64,000 nt of DNA from CAVYXZ01 sp965223835 (GTDB taxonomy: Bacteria; Chloroflexota; Anaerolineae; Aggregatilineales; Phototrophicaceae). The stretch spans positions 5,828,001-5,892,000 of the forward strand of contig CBDCXQ010000001.1 of the NCBI GenBank assembly GCA_965223835.1, written 5' to 3'. Of this stretch, positions 28,622-37,598 are shown in pieces. A model generated the notes under the pieces. It ran no database searches. It was not told the DNA's origin and saw nothing but the letters and a program-made list of their open reading frames with translations. Both the position numbers and the translations under genes were made by a program. Within the stretch, counting starts at the first letter, position 1, and each line of letters starts with the position of its first letter.

Positions 28622-29314
28622 ATGAAAACGATTGGCTTGATTGGTGGCATGAGCTGGGAATCATCGTTGCTGTACTATCAAATCATTAACGAGACCGTCA
28701 AGAAACGGTTGGGCGGTCTACATTCAGCCCAGTGTCTCCTGTGGTCGTTTGATTTCGCTGAGATCGAAAATCTGCAAGCAGCGGGGGATTGGGGGCAGGC
28801 CACCGAGCGCATGATTGATGCGGCCCAAAAACTTGAACGTGGCGGAGCGGATTGTATCGTCATCTGTACCAACACTATGCATCGTATGGCCCCGGCAATT
28901 CAGAAGGTCGTTGATCTTCCGCTCATTCATATTGCTGATGCGACAGCGGAAAAGATTCGGTCGGCAGGGCTGGATACGATTGGGCTGTTAGGGACGGCCT
29001 ACACCATGACGCAAGCTTTCTACAAAGGTCGCTTGACTGACAACTTTGGCCTCAATGTTCTGGTGCCCGACGAACCAGGTATCCAGACCGTTCATGACAT
29101 CATTTACGATGAACTGGTGCTGGGCCTTGTCAAAGACGACTCGCGGCAGCAGTATCAGCAGATTATCGGGCAGTTGCAGGAACAAGGTGCGCAGGGGGTT
29201 ATCCTGGGCTGTACCGAAATCACATTATTGATTAAGCCAGAACACACTGATCTGCCCGTTTTCGATACCACCTATTTGCACGCGGTCGCAGCCGTAGATT
29301 GGGCACTGGGGTAA
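28622..29314 (+). CDS. Aspartate/glutamate racemase family protein
   Basis: 230 residues from ATG 28622, with GGAG upstream. The two catalytic cysteines of cofactor-independent racemases are present: Cys82 in ICTNTMH and the second in LGCTEI near residue 193. IGLIGGMSWESS at the start is typical of the YgeA/RacX-type broad-specificity amino-acid racemases. D-amino acids so made can go into the cell wall or signalling. Substrate not readable. Confidence 0.88.
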   Translation: MKTIGLIGGMSWESSLLYYQIINETVKKRLGGLHSAQCLLWSFDFAEIENLQAAGDWGQATERMIDAAQKLERGGADCIVICTNTMHRMAPAIQKVVDLPLIHIADATAEKIRSAGLDTIGLLGTAYTMTQAFYKGRLTDNFGLNVLVPDEPGIQTVHDIIYDELVLGLVKDDSRQQYQQIIGQLQEQGAQGVILGCTEITLLIKPEHTDLPVFDTTYLHAVAAVDWALG

Positions 29315-29424
29315 ATAAATACCAGCGACGTTGGGGAGCGCTTCCAGCCGCTGATATGAACAACGTATCGCATTTCAAGACAATTAGTGTTTTGATCGGT
29401 TTGCGTCTTCTGCGACCAGTGCGA

Positions 29425-29748
29425 CTAATCAGCAGCGCTTTCCGTCTTAGACGTCGATTTGGTTTCGGATTTTACGTCGGGCTTTTCAGCTTTCGATTCA
29501 GATTTGGCTTCCGACTTTTTATCGTCCTTGCTCTCGTTCTCGCTTTTACCGGCGTTCAGGTTGCCGTTGCTGGCCTTTTTACTATCGTTGACATAAAATC
29601 CGGAGCCTTTAAAAATGATGCCCGGAGCCTGAACAATCCGCACCACATTTTGCCCGGTTGTGGGGCAGGTCGTCAGCGGATCGTCAAGGAATTTCTGGCG
29701 AAAGTCGAATGTTGTTCCATCCGCGCGCCGGTAGGTATAAAGGGGCAT
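29425..29748 (-). CDS. FmdB-like protein with degenerate zinc ribbon
   Basis: 107 residues. The N-terminal 55 match the FmdB/regulatory zinc-ribbon family: MPLYTYR, DDPL, TCP..GQ, APGIIFKGSGFYVND. Of the usual four cysteines (CxxC twice) only one remains, in TTCPTTG. The first pair reads RRADG, so the metal site is probably lost. The C-terminal 50 residues are a charged Lys/Glu/Ser tail of low complexity. Function of the family is unclear; some members sit beside amide-hydrolase genes. Divergent from ppk1. Confidence 0.8.
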   Translation of the reverse strand: MPLYTYRRADGTTFDFRQKFLDDPLTTCPTTGQNVVRIVQAPGIIFKGSGFYVNDSKKASNGNLNAGKSENESKDDKKSEAKSESKAEKPDVKSETKSTSKTESAAD

Positions 29749-29866
29749 GGGTCATCACCTCAAGATCAACCAATGGTGTGTGTGCAAGTTTGAACCACCC
29801 TGTATGATACCCTATATTTTCCCTGCAGGTCCATAGGCGAATACAAAATCTGATAAAGATATTACG

Positions 29867-29895
29867 TTGTACTTTTTCGGGTAAGTAGCTAATAT
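29867..29895 (+). promoter_or_regulatory. Putative promoter of ppk1
   Basis: TTGTAC (29867-29872) and TAATAT (29890-29895) are separated by 17 bp, giving a start about 30 bases before the ppk1 ATG. Both hexamers are imperfect. Confidence 0.4.
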
Positions 29896-29932
29896 CTAGC
29901 CACGCCAAATACAAGACAGAAATAACGACATC

Positions 29933-32065
29933 ATGCGTTCAATCAAGCTGAATGCCGAAACCTATACGAGTCGTGAATTAAGCTGGATTGAATTTAATCG
30001 ACGCGTATTGGCGATGGCTGAAGACGAAACGGTTCCCTTGTTGGAGCGGTTAAAGTTTTTAGCGATCTTTGGGAATAATCTCGACGAATTCTTCATGGTG
30101 CGGGTCGCCACCTGGCACAATAAGATGCGGCTGGGACTTTCGACCACGCGCGCCGATGGCATCCAACCCTATCAACTGCTGGTAGAAATTCGTCAACGAG
30201 TGTTGGAATTGGTGCAGCGGCAGCGGGTGCTTATTCACGAAGTCTTGGACGCGCTGAACCAGAACGGAATCTGCATTCAGAAATTTGACCAGCTCAATCA
30301 TCGTGAACAGGCAGCGGTACGGGCCTATTTTAATGATGAAGTTTTTCCGGTGCTCACCCCATTAGCGGTTGATCACGCCCGGCCCTTTCCATTTATCTCG
30401 AACCTGAGTTTGAATCTGGCAATTTCATTGCGGCGTGCAAATAATGACGATCAGGAGCTAGAATTTGTGCGGCTCAAGGTGCCCGATGTATTACCCCGTC
30501 TGGTTGATCTCAATGACCTGCTCCAGCGCTATGATACGCCAACAATGGACGATCAGATCACTCTGCTGTGGTTGGAAGATATTATCGCGACTAACCTGGA
30601 CGCCTTGTTCCCCGGCATGGAGGTGTTGGAGCATCATACGTTCCGCGTGACACGGAATGCCGACATTGATTTTGAGGCGGAGCAGGAAGATCATTTACTG
30701 GATATGAGCGCGTTGATCGAAGAATCGATTCGTGAACGGGAATTTGGCAATGTTGTCCGTCTCAGTGTACGGGACGATATTAGCGCGGCCACCCTTGAGC
30801 GACTGGTTGATGAGTTGCAGGTGAACCCGGCGTTGGATGTGTACCGGGTGGGGCCACCACTGGGATCACGTAACCTCTTTGAAATGGCCGGGGTGAATCG
30901 CCCAGAATTTAAATACCCGCCCTATGTCCCCCGGGTGCCCGAAACCCTCTCGGCGCAGGGCAAGAACATTTTCGCTGCCATTCGCCAGTCTGATATTGTG
31001 CTGCACCACCCTTACGATTCTTTTACCCCGGTCGAGGAGTTTTTTCGCACGGCGGCCCATGACCCCGATGTCCTGGCAATCAAAGCAACATTGTATCGGG
31101 TGGGGAAGAATTCACCGGTGGTGCAGGCATTGGCCGAAGCCCGCGAAAACGATAAGCAAGTAGCGGTTTTGGTTGAACTCAAAGCCCGCTTTGACGAAGA
31201 AAACAATATTGAGTGGGCGCGGGTACTGGAACGTCAAGGCGTCCATGTAACCTATGGCGTTGAGGAACTACCCATCAAGACCCATGCGAAAGTGGCGCTG
31301 GTCGTGCGCCGGGAAGCAACCGGTGTGCGCCGTTATGTCCATCTGGGAACGGGCAATTACAATGCAGCGACCGCACGTTTTTACACGGACCTGGGCTTGT
31401 TCACCTGTGACCCTGAAATCGGTCGCGATGTGCTCAACCTGTTTAATCGCCTGACGGGCTATGCCCCGGCAACGACCTATCGGCGGTTGCTGGTCGCACC
31501 CGAATATCTGCACCAGCGTCTGTTGGAATTGATCGACAATGAGATCGCCGCCGCCCGGACTGGTCAACCAGCACACCTGATCTTCAAGATGAACCAGCTT
31601 GAAGAAGACGCTATTATCGAGCGCCTGTATGCTGCTTCGCAGGCTGGCGTCCAGATTGACCTGATTGTGCGCGGCCTGTGTTGTTTGAATCCGGGTATTC
31701 CGGGCATCAGTGAAAATATCCGCGTCCGCAGCATTGTTGGGCGCTACCTGGAACATAGCCGCATCTACTATTTCAAAAACGCCCCGGAAACTGAGCGCGT
31801 TTATATGGGTAGTGCCGACCTCATGCGGCGCAACTTGTTGAACCGGGTTGAGGTGGTCTTCCCGGTTATTGACCAGCGGGTTCAGCAGAATGTGCTGCGG
31901 ATTTTGTTGACAAATTTGCAAGATAATCAGAATGCGTGGATACTTCAGTCCGACGGTTTCTATCAACGGATTACACCGGAGCCCGGTGAAACCCCGATCG
32001 ACAGCCAGACCTGCTTTATGGAGAACAGCTATGGACTAACTGATCTACCTGATTCAGTCGAGTAG
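29933..32065 (+). CDS. ppk1: Polyphosphate kinase 1
   Basis: 710 residues, the usual PPK1 length, with all regions: an N-terminal helical domain (SRELSWIEFNRRVL), a head domain, and two C-terminal catalytic domains. The autophosphorylated histidine is in LPIKTHAKVAL, followed by HLGTGNYN, with MGSADLMRRNL near the C-terminus. The enzyme reversibly builds polyphosphate from ATP at the inner face of the membrane, and so governs phosphate storage and stress. No strong ribosome site precedes ATG. No ppx gene is beside it. Confidence 0.95.
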   Translation: MRSIKLNAETYTSRELSWIEFNRRVLAMAEDETVPLLERLKFLAIFGNNLDEFFMVRVATWHNKMRLGLSTTRADGIQPYQLLVEIRQRVLELVQRQRVLIHEVLDALNQNGICIQKFDQLNHREQAAVRAYFNDEVFPVLTPLAVDHARPFPFISNLSLNLAISLRRANNDDQELEFVRLKVPDVLPRLVDLNDLLQRYDTPTMDDQITLLWLEDIIATNLDALFPGMEVLEHHTFRVTRNADIDFEAEQEDHLLDMSALIEESIREREFGNVVRLSVRDDISAATLERLVDELQVNPALDVYRVGPPLGSRNLFEMAGVNRPEFKYPPYVPRVPETLSAQGKNIFAAIRQSDIVLHHPYDSFTPVEEFFRTAAHDPDVLAIKATLYRVGKNSPVVQALAEARENDKQVAVLVELKARFDEENNIEWARVLERQGVHVTYGVEELPIKTHAKVALVVRREATGVRRYVHLGTGNYNAATARFYTDLGLFTCDPEIGRDVLNLFNRLTGYAPATTYRRLLVAPEYLHQRLLELIDNEIAAARTGQPAHLIFKMNQLEEDAIIERLYAASQAGVQIDLIVRGLCCLNPGIPGISENIRVRSIVGRYLEHSRIYYFKNAPETERVYMGSADLMRRNLLNRVEVVFPVIDQRVQQNVLRILLTNLQDNQNAWILQSDGFYQRITPEPGETPIDSQTCFMENSYGLTDLPDSVE

Positions 32066-32166
32066 GACCAGAGCCGCTTATGGTACTGGTGCAATAATTT
32101 TATTGCTTATCGTTCTTGTGTTCGCAAATATTTTGGCCGTTAGTGTCCTACACCTAACAAGCTAGC

Positions 32167-32186
32167 GATATGCCGTGTGGCGTATC
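32167..32186 (+). promoter_or_regulatory. Hairpin just before the ribosome site of the next gene
   Basis: GATATGCC and GGCGTATC form an 8-bp stem (one G-U pair) with a GTGT loop, 6 bases before AAGGAGGT. It could affect translation start; no T-run, so not a terminator. Confidence 0.3.
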
Positions 32187-32206
32187 GGACTGAAGGAGGT
32201 CAGACC

Positions 32207-33214
32207 ATGGAACTGTGTGTCATAAAAGGTGATGGTATTGGTCACGAAGTGATCCCGGCAGCCGTGCAGATTTTGCAGCAGGTGGTGCCAGCAATCAAAA
32301 TTCACTATGCACCTGCCGGGTGGGACTATTTCCAGGAACACGGCACGCCGTTACCTGATGAAACCCTGACGGTGGCGATGCAATGTGCCGCCGTGTTGTT
32401 TGGTGCCGTGTCGTCTCCATCCTATCCCGTTGAAGATTATTATTCGCCGGTGGTGCGTTTGCGTCGCGAACTTCAGGCTTACGCCAACCTACGGCCTACC
32501 CGTTATTTGCCAGTGCCAACCGCCCGTGAAGGCGTTGACCTGATGATTGTGCGGGAAAATACCGAAGACCTGTACGTCGGTAACGAATTTACCACCGATG
32601 AAGGTAGTCGCGGCGTGGCCCAAAAGGTGATTACGCGGGTCGCAACCGAACGGGTCGCCCGCCTGGCCTACGATTTGGCCGCACGGGCCGAGCGCGAAAA
32701 AGTGACGATTGTGCATAAAGCCAACGTTCTACCGCAGTCAGATGGCCTGTTTCGCAAGGTCGCGCTGGAAGTGGCGCAGGATTATTTGGATATCACGACG
32801 GATGAATTGCTGGTGGACACCGCCGCCTACTGGATGGTCAAAGACCCGACGCGCTTTGATGTGGTCCTGACGCCGAACCTGTATGGTGATATTTTGTCTG
32901 ATATGGCGGCAGCCTGGGGCGGTGGCATCGGCTTAGCTCCCTCGCTGAGTGTGGGCGATCAAATTGCGATTGCTGAACCGGTGCATGGCTCAGCCCCGGA
33001 CATTGCGGGCAAAGGCATCGCCAATCCAACTGCCACGATCTTGAGCGTCGCCATGCTGCTGCGTCATCACTGGCATTTGCCCGAAGAAGCGCAACGGGTG
33101 GAAGACGCCGTGCGGGCCACCCTGCAACAGGGTGAGCATACGGTCGATGTTTATCGGGAAGACGCCTTATCAACGCAGGCATTCACCGATCGCGTGTGTT
33201 CTTATTTGGGCTGA
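32207..33214 (+). CDS. Isocitrate/isopropylmalate dehydrogenase family enzyme
   Basis: 335 residues from ATG 32207, fixed by an excellent AAGGAGGT. NAD(P)-dependent beta-decarboxylating dehydrogenases carry VIKGDGIGHEV, RLRRELQAYANLRP and a metal/substrate block NLYGDILSDMAA..GGIG, then EPVHGSAPDIAGKGIANP, all seen here. Substrates in the family are isocitrate, isopropylmalate, homoisocitrate, tartrate and 3-methylmalate; the loop residues are not enough to decide. The gene is not near leucine genes. It is followed 13 bp later by a receiver protein, so the two share a transcript. Confidence 0.88.
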   Translation: MELCVIKGDGIGHEVIPAAVQILQQVVPAIKIHYAPAGWDYFQEHGTPLPDETLTVAMQCAAVLFGAVSSPSYPVEDYYSPVVRLRRELQAYANLRPTRYLPVPTAREGVDLMIVRENTEDLYVGNEFTTDEGSRGVAQKVITRVATERVARLAYDLAARAEREKVTIVHKANVLPQSDGLFRKVALEVAQDYLDITTDELLVDTAAYWMVKDPTRFDVVLTPNLYGDILSDMAAAWGGGIGLAPSLSVGDQIAIAEPVHGSAPDIAGKGIANPTATILSVAMLLRHHWHLPEEAQRVEDAVRATLQQGEHTVDVYREDALSTQAFTDRVCSYLG

Positions 33215-33227
33215 TCGCAACATCGCG

Positions 33228-33587
33228 ATGAAAACGGTCCTGGTTATTGATAGTGATGCAGATGTTTTGATGCTTCTGGAGATGCTTCTCCGGCGCATGA
33301 AAAAATCGGTGTTGCCCGCCAGGACCGGCATTAAAGGACTGGAGATCGCTCGTACCCAACGACCAGATGTCATCATGTTAGATGATCGACTGCCCAACAT
33401 GACTGGTAAGGAGGTATGTCAACGCCTGCGCAATAATCCACAAACCCGCTCGATCCCCATTATTCTTACCTCTACTGCTCTGCTTCAGAACGCTCAGGCG
33501 TATGCTCACAATATTGGGGCGGATTCTTTCCTCGCCAAACCGTTTCAAGCCCGGCAGGTTGCGGCTGTGCTGAACGGGTTACGGTAA
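33228..33587 (+). CDS. Stand-alone response regulator receiver protein
   Basis: 119 residues from ATG 33228. One receiver domain fills the protein: VIDSD near the start, phosphoacceptor Asp in IMLDDRLPNM, LTST and AKPF as the switch Thr and Lys. There is no output domain. It can pass phosphate on to other proteins or serve as a kinase sink. Located 13 bp after the dehydrogenase gene; a second receiver gene follows after 160 bp. Confidence 0.9.
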   Translation: MKTVLVIDSDADVLMLLEMLLRRMKKSVLPARTGIKGLEIARTQRPDVIMLDDRLPNMTGKEVCQRLRNNPQTRSIPIILTSTALLQNAQAYAHNIGADSFLAKPFQARQVAAVLNGLR

Positions 33588-33747
33588 ATTTGATTCGCTA
33601 CCAGTGAACAAGGCTTCGCTGAAATTAATACTATAAATAATGTAAAAATCGCGAAAATCGCGGAAGACTTAAGGTCGCTAACCTCAGACTAACCTTACAA
33701 TAGATACAGGCAACAATTCTGTAACAGATAGCAGAAAAGCGGCGACA

Positions 33748-34140
33748 TTGAACATTGTGGAAAAGGTTAACAGAATGGGCACCGTGTTGATTGTTGATGA
33801 TGAAGAGAATTTTCTCCAGATTATTCAGATCATTCTCAAACGCGCGGGTTATCAGACACTGGTGGCGGCTGATGGTACAAAAGGCCTTGATATGGTCTAT
33901 GATTGCCTGCCCGACATCGTGATTCTGGATGATATGATGCCAGGGTTAACCGGGGGAGATGTCTGTCTGAAGCTCAAGAGCGATCCATCAGTCAGCCATA
34001 TCCCGGTTGTGATGCACAGCGCCGGGGCCAAAGTGCGCAACCGCGATTACATTGCCAAGATTGGTGCCGATGATGTGCTGTTCAAGCCGTCGTTGCCTGC
34101 CGATATTGTGGAAAAAGTCAACAACTGGGTGCAAGTCTAG
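33748..34140 (+). CDS. Stand-alone response regulator receiver protein
   Basis: 130 residues, or 121 if ATG 33775 (preceded by GGAAAAGG) is the start. A receiver domain with VDDEENFL, the Asp in VILDDMMPGL, and FKPS as switch Lys. It lacks an output domain. It is related to, but clearly different from, the receiver just upstream. The region between them (160 bp) holds an inverted repeat CGCGAAAATCGCG but no T-run. The two may be fed by the orphan histidine kinases elsewhere in the window. Confidence 0.88.
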   Translation: MNIVEKVNRMGTVLIVDDEENFLQIIQIILKRAGYQTLVAADGTKGLDMVYDCLPDIVILDDMMPGLTGGDVCLKLKSDPSVSHIPVVMHSAGAKVRNRDYIAKIGADDVLFKPSLPADIVEKVNNWVQV

Positions 34141-34197
34141 TGCAACACTGCCGCCGTTCCTGACGTATTCCTTGATAGAGAGACAAAGGAAACGTTT

Positions 34198-34431
34198 ATG
34201 GTACGTGTTTTACGCGAAATGGTGATTCTCGGAATCGCCGCGATTCTGGTCATCTATCTGATAAATCCGACTGCTGGTTTTGTAGAACTCCTGCCCGATA
34301 ATCTACCGTTATTCGGCAACCTCGACGAAGCAACTGCCACCTTGCTCTTACTGCGCATCCTCGCCTATTATGGCATCAATGTCTCGTGGCTCACCGGCCA
34401 GCACAAACTACCGCCATCTCAAGACCCATAA
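34198..34431 (+). CDS. Small membrane protein, DUF1232/YkvA-like
   Basis: 77 residues with two hydrophobic stretches (about 8-22 and 43-57). The block INPTAGFVELLPDNLPLFGN followed by a leucine-rich helix resembles the DUF1232 (YkvA) family, whose function is unknown. AAAGGAAA precedes the ATG at good distance. It follows the second receiver gene by 57 bp on the same strand. Confidence 0.7.
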   Translation: MVRVLREMVILGIAAILVIYLINPTAGFVELLPDNLPLFGNLDEATATLLLLRILAYYGINVSWLTGQHKLPPSQDP

Positions 34432-34571
34432 GTGGCAGCTCTCAGCTAATCAACGCTCAATATAGAACACAAATTCGAATCCGCGCGCTGTTTCTTGTAC
34501 AATAGACTTGTGCCAGTTGGTCGAAGTGCATGACGATCAACAACTTGCTGTGATTCGATGAGGATGAATGG

Positions 34572-35873
34572 ATGCTGCGCGAAATTGACGCGATTGTGAA
34601 TGAACTTGTTCAACCTGATACGCCGGGTCTGGCAGTGGGTATTATCCAGGACGGCGTACCCGTTCATCAGCAAGGCTATGGGCTGGCGAACCTGGACTGG
34701 CAAATCCCGGTGGAGCCAGATACGGTCTTTCGCCTGGCTTCGATCACCAAGCAGTTTACGGCTGTTGCCATTATGCTACTGGTAGCTGATGGTAAATTGA
34801 AATTGGACGACTCGCTGGAGAAATTTCTGCCCGATTATCCGACCAGCGGACATCATATCACGATCTATCATTTGCTGACCCACACCTCAGGGATTCGCAG
34901 CTACACCAGCCTCGAAACCTTTGAGCAAACGATGCGCAACGACTACACCCCGGCGGAACTCGTCGAGTTGTTTGCCCGCGTGCCGTTCGATTTCAAACCA
35001 GGTACGCAATATCGTTACAACAATTCTGGCTACCTGCTGTTGGGCGTTATCATCGAAAAACTGTCTGGTATGCGCTATGCCGACTTTATTCAACAGCGAA
35101 TTTTTGCGCCAGCGGGGATGCATAGTTCCCATTATATGTCCGATGTGCGAATCATACCGCGCCGGGCGACCGGTTATACAACGATGAATGACCAGGCTTA
35201 TGCTGCGGATTTCATCAGTATGACCCAGCCGTTTGCCGCTGGTGGCCTGGGCGCATCGTTGAATGACATGCTGCGTTGGGATGCGGCCCTGCGCAACAAC
35301 GCGATCATCACGGCTGAAACCCTGCAGCAGATGCAGACGCCGGCTTCTCTGGCGGATGGGACGCCGATTGATTATGGCTTTGGTTGGGCATTTGGGACTT
35401 ATGCGGAACATCCAATGATTCAACACGCGGGTGGCATTCAAGGGTTTAGAACGTTTCAGATGCGGTTCTCGGACGATGATCTGAGCGTGATTGTGCTGTG
35501 TAACTGGGAAGCGGTGGATGTGATGAAATTGAGCGCCAATATCGCCCGGCAGCTGCTGGGTTTGCCAGCAATCACCCGTCGCCCCTTTTTGTTGGGACCC
35601 GAAGCCCTGCTTAAAATCGCGGGCATCTGGCATGATGACAACGGCTCAATTGAACTTAAGATTGCGGCTGGTGGTGAGATCACCCTGCAATACCCGGAGA
35701 GTGAGCAACGCTTGCTGGCTTCTAGCCGCACTCAATTTTACGTGGTGGATGACCCCGAAGTCACGCTGGATTTTTCGGTGGAACAGGACGGTCATTTTAC
35801 GCAGTTGACGATCCATTATCCATTTTTTGCCCGGCAATTGGCGCGGGTAGCTAACGCACCTATAATGACGTAA
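34572..35873 (+). CDS. Serine hydrolase, beta-lactamase class C-like
   Basis: 433 residues. The class C/PBP-like hydrolase core is complete: the nucleophile in ASITKQFTAV (SxxK), YNNSGYLLLG (YxN) near residue 153 and the HAGGIQGF motif (HxG) near residue 289. A C-terminal beta-rich domain of about 100 residues is also present. The family covers beta-lactamases, D-amino-acid peptidases and esterases; sequence does not distinguish. No clear signal peptide, which argues against a secreted lactamase. GAGGATGAATGG precedes the ATG. Confidence 0.85.
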   Translation: MLREIDAIVNELVQPDTPGLAVGIIQDGVPVHQQGYGLANLDWQIPVEPDTVFRLASITKQFTAVAIMLLVADGKLKLDDSLEKFLPDYPTSGHHITIYHLLTHTSGIRSYTSLETFEQTMRNDYTPAELVELFARVPFDFKPGTQYRYNNSGYLLLGVIIEKLSGMRYADFIQQRIFAPAGMHSSHYMSDVRIIPRRATGYTTMNDQAYAADFISMTQPFAAGGLGASLNDMLRWDAALRNNAIITAETLQQMQTPASLADGTPIDYGFGWAFGTYAEHPMIQHAGGIQGFRTFQMRFSDDDLSVIVLCNWEAVDVMKLSANIARQLLGLPAITRRPFLLGPEALLKIAGIWHDDNGSIELKIAAGGEITLQYPESEQRLLASSRTQFYVVDDPEVTLDFSVEQDGHFTQLTIHYPFFARQLARVANAPIMT

Positions 35874-35892
35874 ATGTATTTAAGTTTTGATG

Positions 35893-35965
35893 TTACGCAG
35901 ATTCACTCGAGTTTGTACCCAAACAGTGGGTTTAAACCCACTGCCTACAAGCACAAGGTGCGTAA
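35893..35965. repeat. MITE-like repeat 1 (TTACGCA ends, central palindrome)
   Basis: The inverted ends TTACGCA (35893-35899) and TGCGTAA (35959-35965) flank a perfect 20-bp palindrome at 35924-35943 built on CAGTGGG/CCCACTG around TTTAAA. The right end continues GGTCAGT. The same parts in the same order occur at 58617-58678. No coding capacity. Confidence 0.75.
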
Positions 35966-36075
35966 GGTCAGTTAAGTTATTGGTCGGAAGTCCCTGGTCT
36001 TAGTCCAAAGATGAGAGACATTAAGGTCGACTAACTGCAATCGATTCCAGTCTTTTGACTGTAGACTAGAAACTT

Positions 36076-36711
36076 GTGATTAATGGCATAAATGAGGATT
36101 GGGCTGTGGGCGACGATTTATTTGAAAGGGAACCAATCGAAGGCTACTGTGTGCGCTGTAAGCTGTCGGTTGAGATCGAGAGTCCACAGGCTGTCTGGAC
36201 CCGGCGCGGGATGCCCGCAACTCGCGGTGAGTGCCCGGAGTGTGGCGGTACCGTTTTCCGCATGGGGCGCACCGACATGCATGACCCCGCTGAGCAACCC
36301 GAAGCAGTCAATGTAGGCGGCAGTGCCCGCACCAAGCTCACCCGCGATACGGCCTATGTGGTTTATGCGGAAGCCGATGAAACGCTGGCACAGACGATTG
36401 CTGAAGATCTGGAAAAGGTCGGGATTGGCAGTTGGCTGCATGAAGATGACGATCAGGTGGCGTGGGCGGGCGGCGTGCATCCGGCACTGACCGAGTGTGG
36501 CAGCCTCGTCGTCGTGCTTTCCCCAGCGGCATTGGCAACTGAGGCCCTCGCGACGACCTGGCAGTTCTTCAAAGCCAAACGTAAACCCGTTGTCATCGCA
36601 CAAGTGACCGCTGCCGACCCACCTGATGCGATTCGCCGCAGCCCGCGTTTCGATTTTTCTACCGATTACAAAGTGGCCTTTCGGCAATTGGTGCAGGCAT
36701 TGGCGAGCTGA
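36076..36711 (+). CDS. Zinc ribbon (DUF5679-like) plus TIR-like domain protein
   Basis: 211 residues from GTG 36076; GTG 36106 (GAGG nine bases before) is an equally good start. Residues 20-65 form a zinc ribbon with two CxxC knuckles (YCVRCK, CPECGG) separated by MPATRG, as in DUF5679. A TIR-like domain follows (about 87-210): VVYAEADETLA, LHEDDDQVAW, VVLSPAAL. At the place of the NADase glutamate this domain has Thr, so it is probably not an NAD hydrolase and may act as a scaffold. The gene is 11 bp upstream of an alpha/beta hydrolase. Function inferred only. Confidence 0.8.
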   Translation: MINGINEDWAVGDDLFEREPIEGYCVRCKLSVEIESPQAVWTRRGMPATRGECPECGGTVFRMGRTDMHDPAEQPEAVNVGGSARTKLTRDTAYVVYAEADETLAQTIAEDLEKVGIGSWLHEDDDQVAWAGGVHPALTECGSLVVVLSPAALATEALATTWQFFKAKRKPVVIAQVTAADPPDAIRRSPRFDFSTDYKVAFRQLVQALAS

Positions 36712-36722
36712 ATTCGAAGCTG

Positions 36723-37598
36723 ATGACGATTGAAGGTCGGTTGGCGCAAGACACCGTTCACCTGCCAGATGATACCCAGATCAGCTACTTTGTTGGTGGT
36801 GTTGAAACCGGCGACCCGGTGATCCTGCTGCATGGGGGCGGAACGGACCATGCGTTGTTGTCATGGCGGGATACGATCCCGGCGTTATTGGATGCTGGCT
36901 ACCGGGTTTATGCCCCCAGCTATCCCGGCTATGGCAACAGCCCGGCGGCAAATAAACCATCCACGATGGACAATCTGATTCGCTATCTGACAGCGCTGCT
37001 GGATATGTGGAACATCGACAGAGCCACGCTGGTTGGCGTGTCAATGGGAGGTGCAATGGCACTGGGTTATGCACTGGCACAGCTGAGGCGCGTTAATGGG
37101 CTGGTGTTGGTCGGGACGTATGGTATTCAGGATCAAGCGCCGTTTCACCGTTTGAGTTATCTGCTGGTCAACCTGCCCTGGCTCATCAATTTTTCGTGGG
37201 CGCTGGCACGGGGGTCGCGCTGGTCGGCGCGTTATTCACTGCGCAGCATTATCCGCAATCCAGCTTCGCTAACGGATGAACTCATTGATGAAGTTTACGC
37301 CGCGATGCAAAATCGCAGTTCGCAGCGGGCTTTCGCTGAATGGCAGCGCGACGAAATATTGCCCGCTGGCATCAAAACCAACTATATGGAACGCCTGCAT
37401 GAGATCAACGTGCCAGTGTTGTTGGTGCATGGTTCCGCTGATGTACTGGTCCCGCTCAAGTATGCGCAACAGGCCGCGCCCCGTTTCCAAAATGCGCGGT
37501 TGGAAGTTATCGACAATGCCGGGCACTGGACTCAGCGCGACTACCCGGACCGCTTTAACGATCTGCTGCTGACGTTCCTCGGCAAAATAGACGCTTAA
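36723..37598 (+). CDS. Alpha/beta hydrolase
   Basis: 291 residues with a complete catalytic set: oxyanion HGGG near 36, nucleophile elbow GVSMGG near 105, Asp in HGSADVLVP, and His in DNAGHWTQ. Cap region of about 60 residues between strands 6 and 7. Family members hydrolyse esters, epoxides, haloalkanes or lactones. It is separated by 11 bp from the zinc ribbon-TIR gene and so probably cotranscribed. Its stop overlaps the convergent stop of the lipoprotein gene (TTAA). Confidence 0.88.
   Translation: MTIEGRLAQDTVHLPDDTQISYFVGGVETGDPVILLHGGGTDHALLSWRDTIPALLDAGYRVYAPSYPGYGNSPAANKPSTMDNLIRYLTALLDMWNIDRATLVGVSMGGAMALGYALAQLRRVNGLVLVGTYGIQDQAPFHRLSYLLVNLPWLINFSWALARGSRWSARYSLRSIIRNPASLTDELIDEVYAAMQNRSSQRAFAEWQRDEILPAGIKTNYMERLHEINVPVLLVHGSADVLVPLKYAQQAAPRFQNARLEVIDNAGHWTQRDYPDRFNDLLLTFLGKIDA

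Noticed and set aside
32087..32102. Near-palindrome GCAATAATTTTATTGC after ppk1
   Set aside because: AT-only weak stem without a T-run, too weak to call a terminator.
33650..33665. Inverted repeat near the receiver genes
   Set aside because: Short, AT-rich loop and no T-run; no regulatory context.
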